A stretch of DNA of 64,000 nucleotides, taken from Anaerosporobacter sp031551385. Its GTDB lineage: Bacteria; Bacillota; Clostridia; Lachnospirales; Lachnospiraceae. Positions within the stretch are counted from its first letter, which is position 1. Each line of letters begins with the position of its first letter. Location of the stretch: contig NZ_JAVBNS010000009.1 in assembly GCF_031551385.1 (NCBI RefSeq), positions 1 to 64,000 of the forward strand. Direction: 5' to 3'. The notes beneath the pieces were generated by a model. The model was not told where the DNA came from, searched no databases, and saw only the letters and a program-made list of their open reading frames with translations. Below, piece by piece: positions 25,069-34,378 of the stretch. Both the position numbers and the translations under genes were made by a program.

Positions 25069-26775
25069 ATGAAAGCATCATTAAGAAGTAAAATCACGCT
25101 ATTGGTACTGCTTCCAGCAATAGCGGTTGGTTTGGCAGCTATAATCACTAGCACAAATGTTGTCACCAAAATTATTAATAATGAGATTCGAGATCAGCTT
25201 AATGCTGCTTCAATGGTAGGAATTGAACACTATCAGAACGGAAATGCTGCAGATTATTATATGGATATGAGTGGGACACTTTATAAAGGTGTTGTACAGA
25301 TATCAGGGGTATCTTCGGTTGTTGATCGAATTAAAGAATACTCAGGGATTGAAGCAATATTTTATTACGGGGATGAACAATACGCTTCAACATGGAAAGA
25401 TGAAAACGGGAATCAGATATTGGACGCAGAGTTAGAGTCAAAAATTCATGAGGCAGTATATAATCGTGGGGAAACATACTTTTTAACGGATCAAAAGATT
25501 GGTGGTAAGACATATTACGGTTATTACCAACCAATAAAACAACCAAGTTCAGGTGAAATTGTGGGATGTTTCTTTACAGGAAAGCCAGAGCAAGAAGTAA
25601 GAAGTCAAATTAATCGAATGCGTACACAAGTATTTCTTATTACAGCAGCTATTATTGTGATTTCTATGATATTTGTATTCGCATTGTTGTTAGTAATTAT
25701 TAAATCGCTTAAAAGGTCAGTAAAGGAGCTTGGGTTAGTTGCAGAAGGGGAACTTGCCATAACAGAGCAAACAGGGCCAATTAAGAGGACAGACGAGATA
25801 TCAGAGATAGCAATTGCAACGATGAAAGTAAGAGACTCTTTGCGTAGCGTAATTGGTGGAATTATTGAATCGACAGATGTGCTGAAAGAATCTTCACAGA
25901 AGTTAAGCGTAACAGCAGAGCGAACACAAGAAACAACGGATATTGTAGAACGTGCTGTTAGTGAAATTTCAAAAGGTGCTATGACACAGGCAGAAGAAAC
26001 AACAGTAGCAAATGAACATGTTATTGAGATGGGTAATTACATAGCAAGTACAGTATCTGATGTAAGTCAATTGACAACAAGAGCAAGTGCCATGAATGAA
26101 TCAAGTGCAGAAGCAATGGGGATTCTTGAAGAATTGCAAGAAAGCAATGTTCAGACAAAGGAAGCGATTGAGATGATTTACACGCAGACAAATACAACAA
26201 ATATATCAGCACAAAAGATTAGGGAAGTAACAAACATTATTACGGATATTGCAGAAGAAACAAGCCTGTTATCATTAAATGCCAGCATAGAAGCGGCAAG
26301 AGCAGGTGAACAAGGAAGAGGCTTTGCCGTAGTAGCATCACAGATACAGAAATTAGCAGAGCAATCAGATAAATCAGCTAAGAATATTCAAAACATCATT
26401 GGTATGTTAATTAAAGATTCTGATCAAGCGGTAGAGACAATGGAAGTTGTTAAGGATACCATCGAAAAACAAAGTGAGAAGGTTGAATTAAGTAGAACAA
26501 AAATGGTTAGCGTTAGTAAGGGCATTCAGAATTTCACAGAAGGAATTGGTGAGATTCGCAAACGTACAACAAAACTAGATGAAGAAAGAACATATATTGT
26601 TGATGCTGTTCAAAACTTAACCGCAATTGCGCAAGAAAATGCAGCAAGTTCTGAAGAGACTTCAGCGTCAGTAAGAGAGTTAACAGATACCATGAAAGAG
26701 GTTTCCGATGCGATTACTCTATTAAAACAAATTACAGAGCGATTAAGTGCAGAGGTTGAAATCTTCCACATGTAA
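25069..26775 (+). CDS. Methyl-accepting chemotaxis protein
   Basis: This 568-residue transmembrane receptor has TM1 at about residues 9-27, a Cache-type extracellular sensor domain (about 30-185, with the YYGYYQPIKQPSSGEIVGCF strand region), TM2 at about 187-210, a HAMP linker, and a long cytoplasmic helical hairpin. The hairpin tip carries the invariant EETSLLSLNASIEAARAGEQ (about 396-415), which binds CheA/CheW. The ligand is unknown. The ATG at 25069 is preferred over an in-frame GTG at 25045, because a hydrophobic start right after MKASLRSKIT is typical. Single gene. Confidence 0.93.
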   Translation: MKASLRSKITLLVLLPAIAVGLAAIITSTNVVTKIINNEIRDQLNAASMVGIEHYQNGNAADYYMDMSGTLYKGVVQISGVSSVVDRIKEYSGIEAIFYYGDEQYASTWKDENGNQILDAELESKIHEAVYNRGETYFLTDQKIGGKTYYGYYQPIKQPSSGEIVGCFFTGKPEQEVRSQINRMRTQVFLITAAIIVISMIFVFALLLVIIKSLKRSVKELGLVAEGELAITEQTGPIKRTDEISEIAIATMKVRDSLRSVIGGIIESTDVLKESSQKLSVTAERTQETTDIVERAVSEISKGAMTQAEETTVANEHVIEMGNYIASTVSDVSQLTTRASAMNESSAEAMGILEELQESNVQTKEAIEMIYTQTNTTNISAQKIREVTNIITDIAEETSLLSLNASIEAARAGEQGRGFAVVASQIQKLAEQSDKSAKNIQNIIGMLIKDSDQAVETMEVVKDTIEKQSEKVELSRTKMVSVSKGIQNFTEGIGEIRKRTTKLDEERTYIVDAVQNLTAIAQENAASSEETSASVRELTDTMKEVSDAITLLKQITERLSAEVEIFHM

Positions 26776-26804
26776 AAAATAATGTGCAAAATGTTTTAAA
26801 AGTA

Positions 26805-26833
26805 TTGCAAAATAAAAGTCAATCGAGTATAAT
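26805..26833 (+). promoter_or_regulatory. Promoter of the tRNA-Gln gene
   Basis: TTGCAA (26805-26810), a 17-bp spacer and perfect TATAAT (26828-26833), about 33 nt before the tRNA 5' end. Confidence 0.85.
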
Positions 26834-26865
26834 TGACTGTGCTAATATTGGATTAGCACAGTTGA

Positions 26866-26937
26866 TGGGCCATCGCCAAACGGTAAGGCACTGGACTCTG
26901 ACTCCAGCATCTCAAGGTTCGAATCCTTGTGGCCCAG
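26866..26937 (+). tRNA. tRNA-Gln (anticodon CUG)
   Basis: The acceptor arm TGGGCCA (26866-26872) pairs with TGGCCCA (26930-26936), and G26937 is the discriminator base. The anticodon arm is CTGGA-CTCTGAC-TCCAG, with anticodon CTG reading CAG codons. The T arm contains GGTTCGAATCC. The 3' CCA is not encoded. The gene has its own promoter and terminator. A spurious 86-codon frame runs through it. Confidence 0.95.
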
Positions 26938-26953
26938 TAATAAAATTAGAAAA

Positions 26954-26997
26954 GAAGAAAGCAATGTTTATAACAAGACAATGCTTTCTTTTTTTTG
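26954..26997 (+). terminator. Intrinsic terminator after tRNA-Gln
   Basis: AGAAAGCA (26956-26963) pairs with TGCTTTCT (about 26982-26989), followed by eight or more Ts. Confidence 0.8.
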
Positions 26998-27030
26998 TTT
27001 GCGAAAAAACAAAATATAAAATAGTTCCCC

Positions 27031-27059
27031 TTTACAAAGTATAATTGTGGTGATACAAT
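27031..27059 (+). promoter_or_regulatory. Promoter of the pyruvate:ferredoxin oxidoreductase gene
   Basis: TTTACA (27031-27036), a 17-bp spacer and TACAAT (27054-27059). It gives a leader of about 115 nt before the ATG at 27181. Confidence 0.65.
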
Positions 27060-27180
27060 CAAAATAATGACTGTAAATATATGTAAAACATAAAATTTAT
27101 TAATAGTCTCAAAACAGTTATAAAAAGAAAGAGAATATGGAAGAATACAAATAGTTTCATAATAAAGGAGGACGTTTTAG

Positions 27181-30100
27181 ATGGCTAGAAAAATGAAAAC
27201 AATGGATGGAAATACAGCAGCGGCACATGTGTCCTATGCATTTACAGATGTGGCAGCAATATATCCAATTACACCATCATCACCAATGGCAGATTATACA
27301 GACCTATGGGCAACACAAGGTAGAGAGAATATATTTGGACATACAGTAGTTCTTTCAGAGATGCAATCGGAAGCCGGAGCAGCAGGAGCTGTTCATGGTT
27401 CGCTGGCAGCAGGAGCACTTACAACAACGTATACAGCATCTCAAGGACTACTACTAATGATTCCAAACATGTATAAAATGGCAGGAGAATTACTTCCTGG
27501 TGTTATTAATGTGTCTGCACGTACCTTAGCAAGCCATGCATTATCTATCTTTGGTGATCATCAAGATATCTATGCATGCCGTCAAACAGGTTATGCAATG
27601 TTATGTTCAAGTAGTGTGCAGGAAACAATGGATTTGGGTGCTGTAGCGCATTTGACAGCGATTAAGGGACGAGTTCCATTCCTACATTTCTTTGATGGTT
27701 TCCGTACTTCTCATGAAATTCAAAAAATTGAGGCATGGGATTACGAAGATTTAAAAGAGATGTGTGATTTGGATGCTGTCGAGGCATTTCGTCGTCGTGC
27801 ATTAAATCCAGAGCATCCGGTTACTCGTGGTACTGCTCAAAATCCAGATGTATTCTTTCAAGCAAGAGAAGCGTGCAACACATACTATGATGCAGTTCCA
27901 AACTTAACACAGGAATATATGGACAAGGTAAATGAAAAGATAGGGACAGATTATAAATTGTTCAACTATTATGGTGCGGCGGATGCACAACATATTATTA
28001 TTGCAATGGGTTCTGTCTGTGAAACAATCGATGAGACAATTGATTATATGCTGGCAGCAGGTGAAAAGGTTGGTGTAGTAAAAGTTCGTTTATACCGTCC
28101 ATTTAGCGCAAAGCATCTAATTGATGCAATTCCTGAGACAGTAAAACAGATTAGTGTACTTGATAGAACGAAAGAACCTGGTGCGCTTGGTGATCCACTA
28201 TACTTAGATGTAGTAGCGGCACTGAAAGATACAAAATTTCATAATATACCTGTTTATGCAGGACGATACGGTTTAAGCTCAAAGGATACAACACCAGCAC
28301 AAATTATTGCAGTATTTAAAAATGTAGAGAAAAAACATTTTACAATTGGTATCGTAGATGATGTAACAGGTCTATCACTTACTATAACAGAAAATCCGAA
28401 TACAACACCAGAGAGCACAATTAGCTGTAAGTTCTGGGGACTTGGAGCAGATGGTACAGTAGGTGCAAATAAGAACTCTATTAAGATTATTGGTGATCAT
28501 ACAGACATGTATGCACAAGCGTATTTTGATTACGATTCAAAGAAATCGGGTGGTGTAACGATATCTCATTTGCGTTTTGGTAAGGATAAGATTAAGGCAA
28601 CCTATCTTATTGAAAAGGCTGATTTTGTGGCGTGTCATTGCCCTGCCTATGTTGGCAAATACAATATGGTTCAGGATTTGAAAGATGGTGGTACATTCCT
28701 GCTAAATTGTAGCTGGACGCCAGAAGAGATTGAGAAGCATCTTCCTGGTCAAGTGAAATCATATATTGCTAAACATAATATTAAATTCTATACAATTGAT
28801 GGTATCAAGATTGGTAAAGAAGTTGGCCTTGGTGGACGTATTAATACAATTCTTCAAGCTGCATTCTTTAACCTTGCTAAGATTATTCCAACAGAAGAAG
28901 CAGTTACATTTATGAAAGAAGCAGCAACAGCTTCGTATTCAAAAAAGGGTGATGACATTGTACGTATGAACCATGAGGCAATTGATCGTGGTATTACTGA
29001 TGTTGTAGAATTCAAAGTGCCTGAGTCCTGGGTAAATGCGGAAGCAGAGGAACTTCTTGTTTCCGTAGAAGGAAACAGAAAAGATGTAGTTGATTATGTT
29101 AATGTAATTCAAAGCAAGATTAATTCTCAGGAAGGTAATAGCTTACCAGTGTCTGCATTTGTTGATTACGTTGATGGCACAGCACCAGCAGGTTCAGCAG
29201 CGTTTGAAAAACGTGGTATTGCTGTAGATGTACCGAAATGGTATGAACAAAACTGTATTCAATGTAATTTCTGTTCCTATGTATGTCCACATGCGGTTAT
29301 TCGTCCTGTGGCAATGACAGAGGAACAAGCAGCAGGTGCGCCAGAAGGTATGTCTATGTTAGATATGACAGGCGTTTCAGGTCACAAATTTGCAATTAGT
29401 ATCTCTGCTCTTGATTGTACAGGTTGTGGTGCATGTATAGAGGTTTGTCCTGGTAAGAAGGGCGAAAAAGCATTAGGATTTAAACCAATTGATGCAATGT
29501 TAGAGGAACAAAAAGTTTTTGATTTTGGTATCGATATAGAAACGCCAGCAGCAGTTACTGAGAAATTCAAAGAAAGCACAGTAAAAGGAAGTCAGTTTAA
29601 ACAACCATTATTTGAATTCTCAGGTGCATGTGCTGGTTGTGGAGAAACGCCATATGCTAAGTTAGTAACACAGTTGTTTGGTGACCGTATGTATATTGCC
29701 AATGCAACAGGCTGTTCTTCAATTTGGGGCGGTTCTTCGCCTTCAACACCTTATACAGTTAATATAGAAGGAAAAGGCCCTGCTTGGGCGAATTCATTGT
29801 TTGAGGACAATGCGGAGTTTGGATATGGTATGGCTCTAGCACAAAAAGCAATGCGAATACGTCTGATTTCTTCTGTAGAGGCTCTTGCTAAAGTTGCCGA
29901 AAAAGAAGGGGTAAAATCGGCATGTGAAAAATATCTTGAAACAAAGGATAATAGTGGAGCAAATGCGATTGCTTCAAAGGAATTAATTAAGGCATTAGAA
30001 GCATGTGATTGTGATAATGAAGACAGAAATAACATTTTAAATAATAAGGACTTCCTATCAAAAAAATCACAGTGGATTTTTGGTGGAGATGGTTGGGCTT

Positions 30101-30717
30101 ATGATATTGGTTTTGGTGGACTTGACCATGTTATTGCTAGTGGAGAAAATGTAAACATTCTTGTATTTGATACAGAAGTGTACTCTAATACAGGTGGGCA
30201 ATCATCAAAATCAACTCCTACAGGAGCAATTGCGCAGTTTGCAGCGAGTGGTAAAGATGTTAAGAAGAAAGACCTTGCGGCAATTGCTATGAGTTATGGC
30301 TATGTTTATGTAGCTCAGATTGCACAAGGTGCGGATTATAATCAATGTGTGAAAGCATTTGTTGAAGCAGAAAGTTATGATGGGCCTTCTATTATTATTG
30401 CATATTCCCCTTGTATCTCTCATGGTATTAAGGCGGGTATGATGTGTGCACAAGCAGAGGAAAAGCGTGCTGTGGAAGCAGGTTATTGGCATCTATTCCG
30501 TTTTGATCCTCGCCTTGTAGAAGAAAAGAAGAATCCATTCCAATTAGATTCGAAAGAGCCAAAAGCAGACTTTAAAGAGTTTCTTAATAGTGAATTACGT
30601 TACAATAGACTATATCGTTCAAATCCTGAAAGGGCGGAGAAACTTTTTGATAAAGCGGAGAACGATGCCAAAGAAAAATATAGTCAGTTAGTCTATAAAG
30701 CTGGTCGTGCAGAATAG
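27181..30717 (+). CDS. nifJ: Pyruvate:ferredoxin (flavodoxin) oxidoreductase
   Basis: This 1178-residue single-chain enzyme converts pyruvate and CoA to acetyl-CoA and CO2 and reduces ferredoxin, the central step of anaerobic fermentation. The N-terminal pyrimidine-binding domain begins MDGNTAAAHVSYAFTDVAAI, with the YPITPSSPMADY loop. Two ferredoxin-type [4Fe-4S] motifs lie near residues 690 (CIQCNFCSYVCP) and 745 (CTGCGACIEVCPG), and CAGCGETPYAKL near 816 begins the thiamine-diphosphate domain and helps bind the third cluster. An AAAGGAGGACG site precedes the ATG. It confirms an obligately anaerobic fermenter. Confidence 0.98.
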   Translation: MARKMKTMDGNTAAAHVSYAFTDVAAIYPITPSSPMADYTDLWATQGRENIFGHTVVLSEMQSEAGAAGAVHGSLAAGALTTTYTASQGLLLMIPNMYKMAGELLPGVINVSARTLASHALSIFGDHQDIYACRQTGYAMLCSSSVQETMDLGAVAHLTAIKGRVPFLHFFDGFRTSHEIQKIEAWDYEDLKEMCDLDAVEAFRRRALNPEHPVTRGTAQNPDVFFQAREACNTYYDAVPNLTQEYMDKVNEKIGTDYKLFNYYGAADAQHIIIAMGSVCETIDETIDYMLAAGEKVGVVKVRLYRPFSAKHLIDAIPETVKQISVLDRTKEPGALGDPLYLDVVAALKDTKFHNIPVYAGRYGLSSKDTTPAQIIAVFKNVEKKHFTIGIVDDVTGLSLTITENPNTTPESTISCKFWGLGADGTVGANKNSIKIIGDHTDMYAQAYFDYDSKKSGGVTISHLRFGKDKIKATYLIEKADFVACHCPAYVGKYNMVQDLKDGGTFLLNCSWTPEEIEKHLPGQVKSYIAKHNIKFYTIDGIKIGKEVGLGGRINTILQAAFFNLAKIIPTEEAVTFMKEAATASYSKKGDDIVRMNHEAIDRGITDVVEFKVPESWVNAEAEELLVSVEGNRKDVVDYVNVIQSKINSQEGNSLPVSAFVDYVDGTAPAGSAAFEKRGIAVDVPKWYEQNCIQCNFCSYVCPHAVIRPVAMTEEQAAGAPEGMSMLDMTGVSGHKFAISISALDCTGCGACIEVCPGKKGEKALGFKPIDAMLEEQKVFDFGIDIETPAAVTEKFKESTVKGSQFKQPLFEFSGACAGCGETPYAKLVTQLFGDRMYIANATGCSSIWGGSSPSTPYTVNIEGKGPAWANSLFEDNAEFGYGMALAQKAMRIRLISSVEALAKVAEKEGVKSACEKYLETKDNSGANAIASKELIKALEACDCDNEDRNNILNNKDFLSKKSQWIFGGDGWAYDIGFGGLDHVIASGENVNILVFDTEVYSNTGGQSSKSTPTGAIAQFAASGKDVKKKDLAAIAMSYGYVYVAQIAQGADYNQCVKAFVEAESYDGPSIIIAYSPCISHGIKAGMMCAQAEEKRAVEAGYWHLFRFDPRLVEEKKNPFQLDSKEPKADFKEFLNSELRYNRLYRSNPERAEKLFDKAENDAKEKYSQLVYKAGRAE

Positions 30718-30750
30718 AGAATAACAAAGATATAAAATAGTAGGAAAACA

Positions 30751-30772
30751 AGCCTTACGTTTCTGTAAGGCT
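30751..30772 (+). terminator. Hairpin after nifJ
   Basis: AGCCTTAC-GTTTCT-GTAAGGCT is a perfect 8-bp hairpin 33 bp after the stop codon. There is no T-run, so it is a weak terminator or an mRNA-stabilising hairpin. Confidence 0.45.
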
Positions 30773-30789
30773 AATAACCCAGAACGAGT

Positions 30790-30833
30790 AATCCAGCCCT
30801 TTCGCCAAAGGCGAACTTTAAATGGGCTGGATT
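30790..30833 (+). repeat. Second hairpin after nifJ, sharing a motif with 19690-19720
   Basis: AATCCAGCCC (30790-30799) pairs with GGGCTGGATT (30824-30833), with an inner TTCGCC...GGCGAA stem. The right arm and its flank (CTGGATTTCGTTGCTGTGA) closely resemble CTGGATTCTGTTGCTGTGA near 19698-19716, just after the rplQ terminators. It may be a small dispersed repeat found after operons. Confidence 0.4.
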
Positions 30834-30932
30834 TCGTTGCTGTGAACATCTTGTGTGAATCGCAACATTGTTTTCTGTAAAAGGGGTATAACATCCAAAG
30901 CAAAATAATATAATTTATAAAAAGATTATAGG

Positions 30933-31886
30933 ATGTCTATGTCTAGGGAATTTATTTTTATTAAATTGGAAGACACAAGTGAGGAAGAGAGCTTTTTTGT
31001 TCAAGAGCAGGAAAGAGAGTTAAAATCATCTACGGATTTGTTAAAAAAGATTTCTGATAAGTGGTATTACAAAAGTCTTATAAAGAGATTGCCTATGAAG
31101 CTGGGGAGGTATTCCGTTCTAGGTGATTATGTTCCATGTGTAGTATTGCCTTTTACAAAGGAGCAAAAAGAGAATTTACCGAAGCAGTATCTAGATAATT
31201 ATATAGAAGAAGTTATGAAATACCTGAATGTTAATCGAGCGTATTGTATTGGTGAATTACAAGAGCGAGACAATAAAAGAAGTGAAAGAGAGCGCAGTTT
31301 AATTAAATTTCTCTATATACAACACCTTGTTAGATCCACAAGAAAAGAGCTAAGAATTAGAGAAAAGGATATGAAATTGGTTGTTATTGATTCTTGTGAT
31401 AAGAGGATAGAATCTGTATTAGAGATGTTTATTAGCAATTTGAATTATCTAACAATTATTACTAATAGAGAAGAATATTTTAGTAGCTTTAGAGATATGA
31501 TATATGATACAACAGGATTAGTTGTAGAATTGGAATCACTACCACTTCAAAGTAATATTGATGGAAATATTATTATCGACTTAGATAGTGAAAGTTATAA
31601 AAATTATAAATATTTCCCTTATGGGGCATGTGTGATTGATGTAAATAGTTCTACAAAGAAGAGGCAGTATCTTCAAGAGAGAAGAAAGGATTTAAGGATT
31701 ATCTATGATGTGGATTTATTGTATCAAGGAAATGTTATCAGGAAGGATATTGTAGTAAATTATCTGAGAGCGAAAAGTATGAATATTGAATCTATTTATG
31801 GGGAGTATTATAGGAATACAAACCAAAGTGAAATTTTTGCATTATTAGAGGAATGCAACATGGAGATTAGAGAGTGTGTTATGTAG
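30933..31886 (+). CDS. Protein of unknown function upstream of greA
   Basis: I do not recognise this 317-residue protein. It is charged, with no signal peptide or membrane segment, and is probably cytosolic. An alternating hydrophobic-strand region KLVVIDSCDKRIESVLEMFI (about residues 149-168) and an IIIDLDSESY segment (about 205-214) suggest an alpha/beta fold. The start has only a weak ribosome binding site; ATG codons at 30933 and 30939 are both possible. It sits just upstream of the greA promoter and is transcribed separately from it. Confidence 0.6.
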   Translation: MSMSREFIFIKLEDTSEEESFFVQEQERELKSSTDLLKKISDKWYYKSLIKRLPMKLGRYSVLGDYVPCVVLPFTKEQKENLPKQYLDNYIEEVMKYLNVNRAYCIGELQERDNKRSERERSLIKFLYIQHLVRSTRKELRIREKDMKLVVIDSCDKRIESVLEMFISNLNYLTIITNREEYFSSFRDMIYDTTGLVVELESLPLQSNIDGNIIIDLDSESYKNYKYFPYGACVIDVNSSTKKRQYLQERRKDLRIIYDVDLLYQGNVIRKDIVVNYLRAKSMNIESIYGEYYRNTNQSEIFALLEECNMEIRECVM

Positions 31887-31926
31887 TGAGATAGCGATTA
31901 CTAGAGGAGTAGGAACTTTGATATTC

Positions 31927-31955
31927 TTGACATTGTACGGTTCATACGTTATAAT
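31927..31955 (+). promoter_or_regulatory. Consensus promoter of greA-lysS
   Basis: Perfect TTGACA (31927-31932), a 17-bp spacer and perfect TATAAT (31950-31955). It is the strongest sigma-A promoter in the window. The predicted leader before greA is about 155 nt. Confidence 0.92.
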
Positions 31956-32117
31956 ACAAGGAATGTACAGTGAGAAAGTGTCAGTAGATATAAGCTGATA
32001 AAGATAAAGAATCGTAGTAACTATTCAGAAGAGTATTCGTAGGGGTCACAAATGAATGGTGGCTTGGAGTCTTATGGATAACGACTGTAATAATTATGTA
32101 TGGAGGTTTGGTTTAAC

Positions 32118-32600
32118 ATGGCAGAGAAAAAAAATATTTTAACCTATGAAGGGTTAAAGACACTTGAGGAAGAATTACAAGAGTTAAAGGTTAATAAACG
32201 AAGAGAAGTTGCACAAAAAATCAAAGAAGCAAGAGAACAAGGCGATTTATCTGAAAATGCAGAATATGATGCGGCAAAAGATGAGCAAAGAGATATCGAA
32301 GCTAGAATCGAAGAGATTGATAAAATCTTAAAGAACGCTGAAGTTGTTATTGAAGATGAAGTTGATCTTAATAAAATCAACATTGGTTGTCGTGTAAGAA
32401 TTATGGACATGGAATATGATGATATTTTAGATTATAAATTAGTTGGTTCAACAGAAGCAAATACACTAAAAGGAAAAATCTCAAATGAGTCACCAGTAGG
32501 TCAAGCATTACTTGGTAAAAAAATTGGCGATGTTATTGAAGTGGAAACACAAGCAGGTCCAATTAAGTATAAAATACTAGAAATTCAAAGATCTAACTAA
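32118..32600 (+). CDS. greA: Transcription elongation factor GreA
   Basis: The 160-residue factor rescues backtracked RNA polymerase by stimulating transcript cleavage. The N-terminal coiled coil holds the acidic tip in EQGDLSENAEYDAAKDEQ (about residues 39-56). The C-terminal domain ends PVGQALLGKKIGDVIEV. The ATG at 32118, after GGAGGTTTGGTTTAAC, is correct; an upstream in-frame ATG adds six residues. It is the first gene of greA-lysS. Confidence 0.97.
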   Translation: MAEKKNILTYEGLKTLEEELQELKVNKRREVAQKIKEAREQGDLSENAEYDAAKDEQRDIEARIEEIDKILKNAEVVIEDEVDLNKINIGCRVRIMDMEYDDILDYKLVGSTEANTLKGKISNESPVGQALLGKKIGDVIEVETQAGPIKYKILEIQRSN

Positions 32601-32631
32601 GCCAGTTAGGTTACATAAAGGAGTGAATAAA

Positions 32632-34122
32632 TTGGCTGAAGAAAAGAATGTAGTTGAGCAGGATATTAATGAAATATTAAAGGTGAGAAGAGCAAAACTT
32701 GCAGACCTTCAAGAAAGAGGAAAAGATCCTTTTCAAATTATGAAATATGATGTAACACATCATAGTATGGAAGTAAAAAATAACTTTGAGGAATTAGAAG
32801 AAAAAGAAGTAGCACTTGCAGGGCGTATTATGTCTAAACGTGTTATGGGAAAAGCTTCTTTCTGTAATATAGCAGACGTTCAAGGTAATATTCAATCCTA
32901 TGTTGCTAGAGATAGCGTTGGAGAAGAAGATTACGCAGAATTTAAAAAATTCGATATCGGTGATATCGTAGGTTTAGCTGGTACAGTTTTCAAAACAAAA
33001 ACAGGTGAAATTTCAATCCATGCAACAAAAGTTACTTTACTATCAAAGAGCTTACAAGTACTTCCTGAGAAGTTCCATGGATTAAAAGATACTGATGTTA
33101 GATATCGTCAAAGATATATTGACTTAATTGTAAATTCAGAAGTTAAAGATACATTTATTAAGCGTTCTTTAATTATTCGTGAGATTCGTAACTACCTTGA
33201 TAGCAAGAGCTTTATCGAAGTAGAAACACCAGTATTAGTTCCAATCGCAGGTGGTGCATCTGCAAGACCTTTCACAACACACCATAATTCACTTGACCAA
33301 GATATGAATTTAAGAATTTCTCTTGAATTATATCTAAAGAGATTGATTGTTGGTGGTTTAGAACGTGTTTATGAAATTGGACGAGTATTCCGTAACGAAG
33401 GTTTATCTGTACGTCATAACCCAGAGTTTACATTACTTGAATTATACCAAGCATATACAGATTACTACGGAATGATGGACTTAGTAGAAGAACTATACCG
33501 TACTGTAGCTTTAAAAGTTCTTGGAACTACTGTAATCTCATATGATGGTGTTGAAATGGATTTAGCAAAACCATTCGAGCGTCTAACAATGGTTGAGGCT
33601 GTTAAGAAATATGCTGGTATTGATTTCAACGAAATCGAGACAGAAGAGCAAGCGAAAGCACTTGCAAAAGAACATCATGTTAAATTTGAAACAAGACATA
33701 AAAAAGGTGATATTCTTAATTTATTCTTCGAAGAGTTTGTAGAAGAAAAATTAGTGCAACCTACATTTATTATGGATCATCCAGTTGAGATTTCTCCACT
33801 TGCTAAGAGAAAACCAACTGATCCTAACTATACAGAACGTTTTGAATTGTTCATTACTAAGAGAGAGATGGCTAACGCATTCTCTGAATTAAATGATCCA
33901 ATTGACCAACGTGGACGTTTTGAAGCCCAAGAAGCGAATCGTATTGCTGGTGATGATGAAGCTGATCACCTTGACGAAGATTTCTTATGTGCTCTTGAAT
34001 ATGGTATGCCACCTACAGGCGGTATTGGTATTGGTATCGACCGTTTGATTATGTTGCTTACTGATTCAGCAGCGATTAGGGATGTGTTGTTGTTCCCTAC
34101 GATGAAGAGCTTGGATAAATAA
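32632..34122 (+). CDS. lysS: Lysyl-tRNA synthetase, class II
   Basis: The 496-residue enzyme has an N-terminal OB fold (ALAGRIMSKRVMGKASFCNI) that binds the anticodon and a class II catalytic domain. Motif 1 is FIEVETPVLVPIAGGA, motif 2 is RVFRNEGLSVRHNPEF and motif 3 is GIGIGIDRL near the C-terminus. The TTG at 32632 is the likely start, because the GTG at 32623 overlaps the Shine-Dalgarno. The protein ends LFPTMKSLDK. The mobile element begins just downstream, so the 3' end of lysS may be its attachment site. Confidence 0.96.
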   Translation: MAEEKNVVEQDINEILKVRRAKLADLQERGKDPFQIMKYDVTHHSMEVKNNFEELEEKEVALAGRIMSKRVMGKASFCNIADVQGNIQSYVARDSVGEEDYAEFKKFDIGDIVGLAGTVFKTKTGEISIHATKVTLLSKSLQVLPEKFHGLKDTDVRYRQRYIDLIVNSEVKDTFIKRSLIIREIRNYLDSKSFIEVETPVLVPIAGGASARPFTTHHNSLDQDMNLRISLELYLKRLIVGGLERVYEIGRVFRNEGLSVRHNPEFTLLELYQAYTDYYGMMDLVEELYRTVALKVLGTTVISYDGVEMDLAKPFERLTMVEAVKKYAGIDFNEIETEEQAKALAKEHHVKFETRHKKGDILNLFFEEFVEEKLVQPTFIMDHPVEISPLAKRKPTDPNYTERFELFITKREMANAFSELNDPIDQRGRFEAQEANRIAGDDEADHLDEDFLCALEYGMPPTGGIGIGIDRLIMLLTDSAAIRDVLLFPTMKSLDK

Positions 34123-34263
34123 GTCCAGTAAAATCAGTACTTCCAAGGTTTTTGATATAAGGTTGACCAAGTTGTGACCAAGAAAAAACATAGTCATTAA
34201 CACGAGTCAACGCTTAGATAAAGAATGGTTTGGATTTCAATTTAATAGAAAAAAGCACTATTA
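34123..34263 (+). other. Probable left boundary of the integrated element
   Basis: Directly after lysS lies TTTTTGATATAAGG followed by two 8-bp direct repeats, TGACCAAG at 34164-34171 and 34175-34182, 11 bp apart. Such short TGACCA-type repeats are typical beside the att cores of tyrosine-recombinase elements in Firmicutes. Everything downstream is mobile-element content. The exact core cannot be fixed without the right end or an empty site. Confidence 0.45.
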
Positions 34264-34264
34264 G

Positions 34265-34304
34265 AGGACATTTTCTAAAGAAATTTAGAAGATGTCCTTT
34301 TTTT
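34265..34304 (+). terminator. Intrinsic terminator at the left end of the element
   Basis: AGGACAT plus TTCTAAA pairs with TTTAGAA plus ATGTCCT around a GAAA loop, followed by a run of seven Ts ending at 34304. It would stop greA-lysS transcription from entering the element. The frame starting at 34292 falls inside it, which supports the later start at 34379. Confidence 0.85.
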
Positions 34305-34340
34305 GCGTTATGGAAATTAGTCAAAGAAAATTTAAAAATT

Positions 34341-34358
34341 GGTCAGATAATAATGACC
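34341..34358. promoter_or_regulatory. Operator-like inverted repeat before the first element gene
   Basis: GGTCA-N8-TGACC is an 18-bp inverted repeat 21 bp before the ATG at 34379. Its centre contains GATAAT, which could be a -10 box. A repressor or excisionase-type protein could bind here. Confidence 0.35.
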
Positions 34359-34378
34359 CAAAACTGAAGGAGAATTGT

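Noticed and set aside
26784..27044. 86-codon frame on the + strand
   Set aside because: It runs straight through the tRNA-Gln gene and its terminator; the codons simply read the tRNA.
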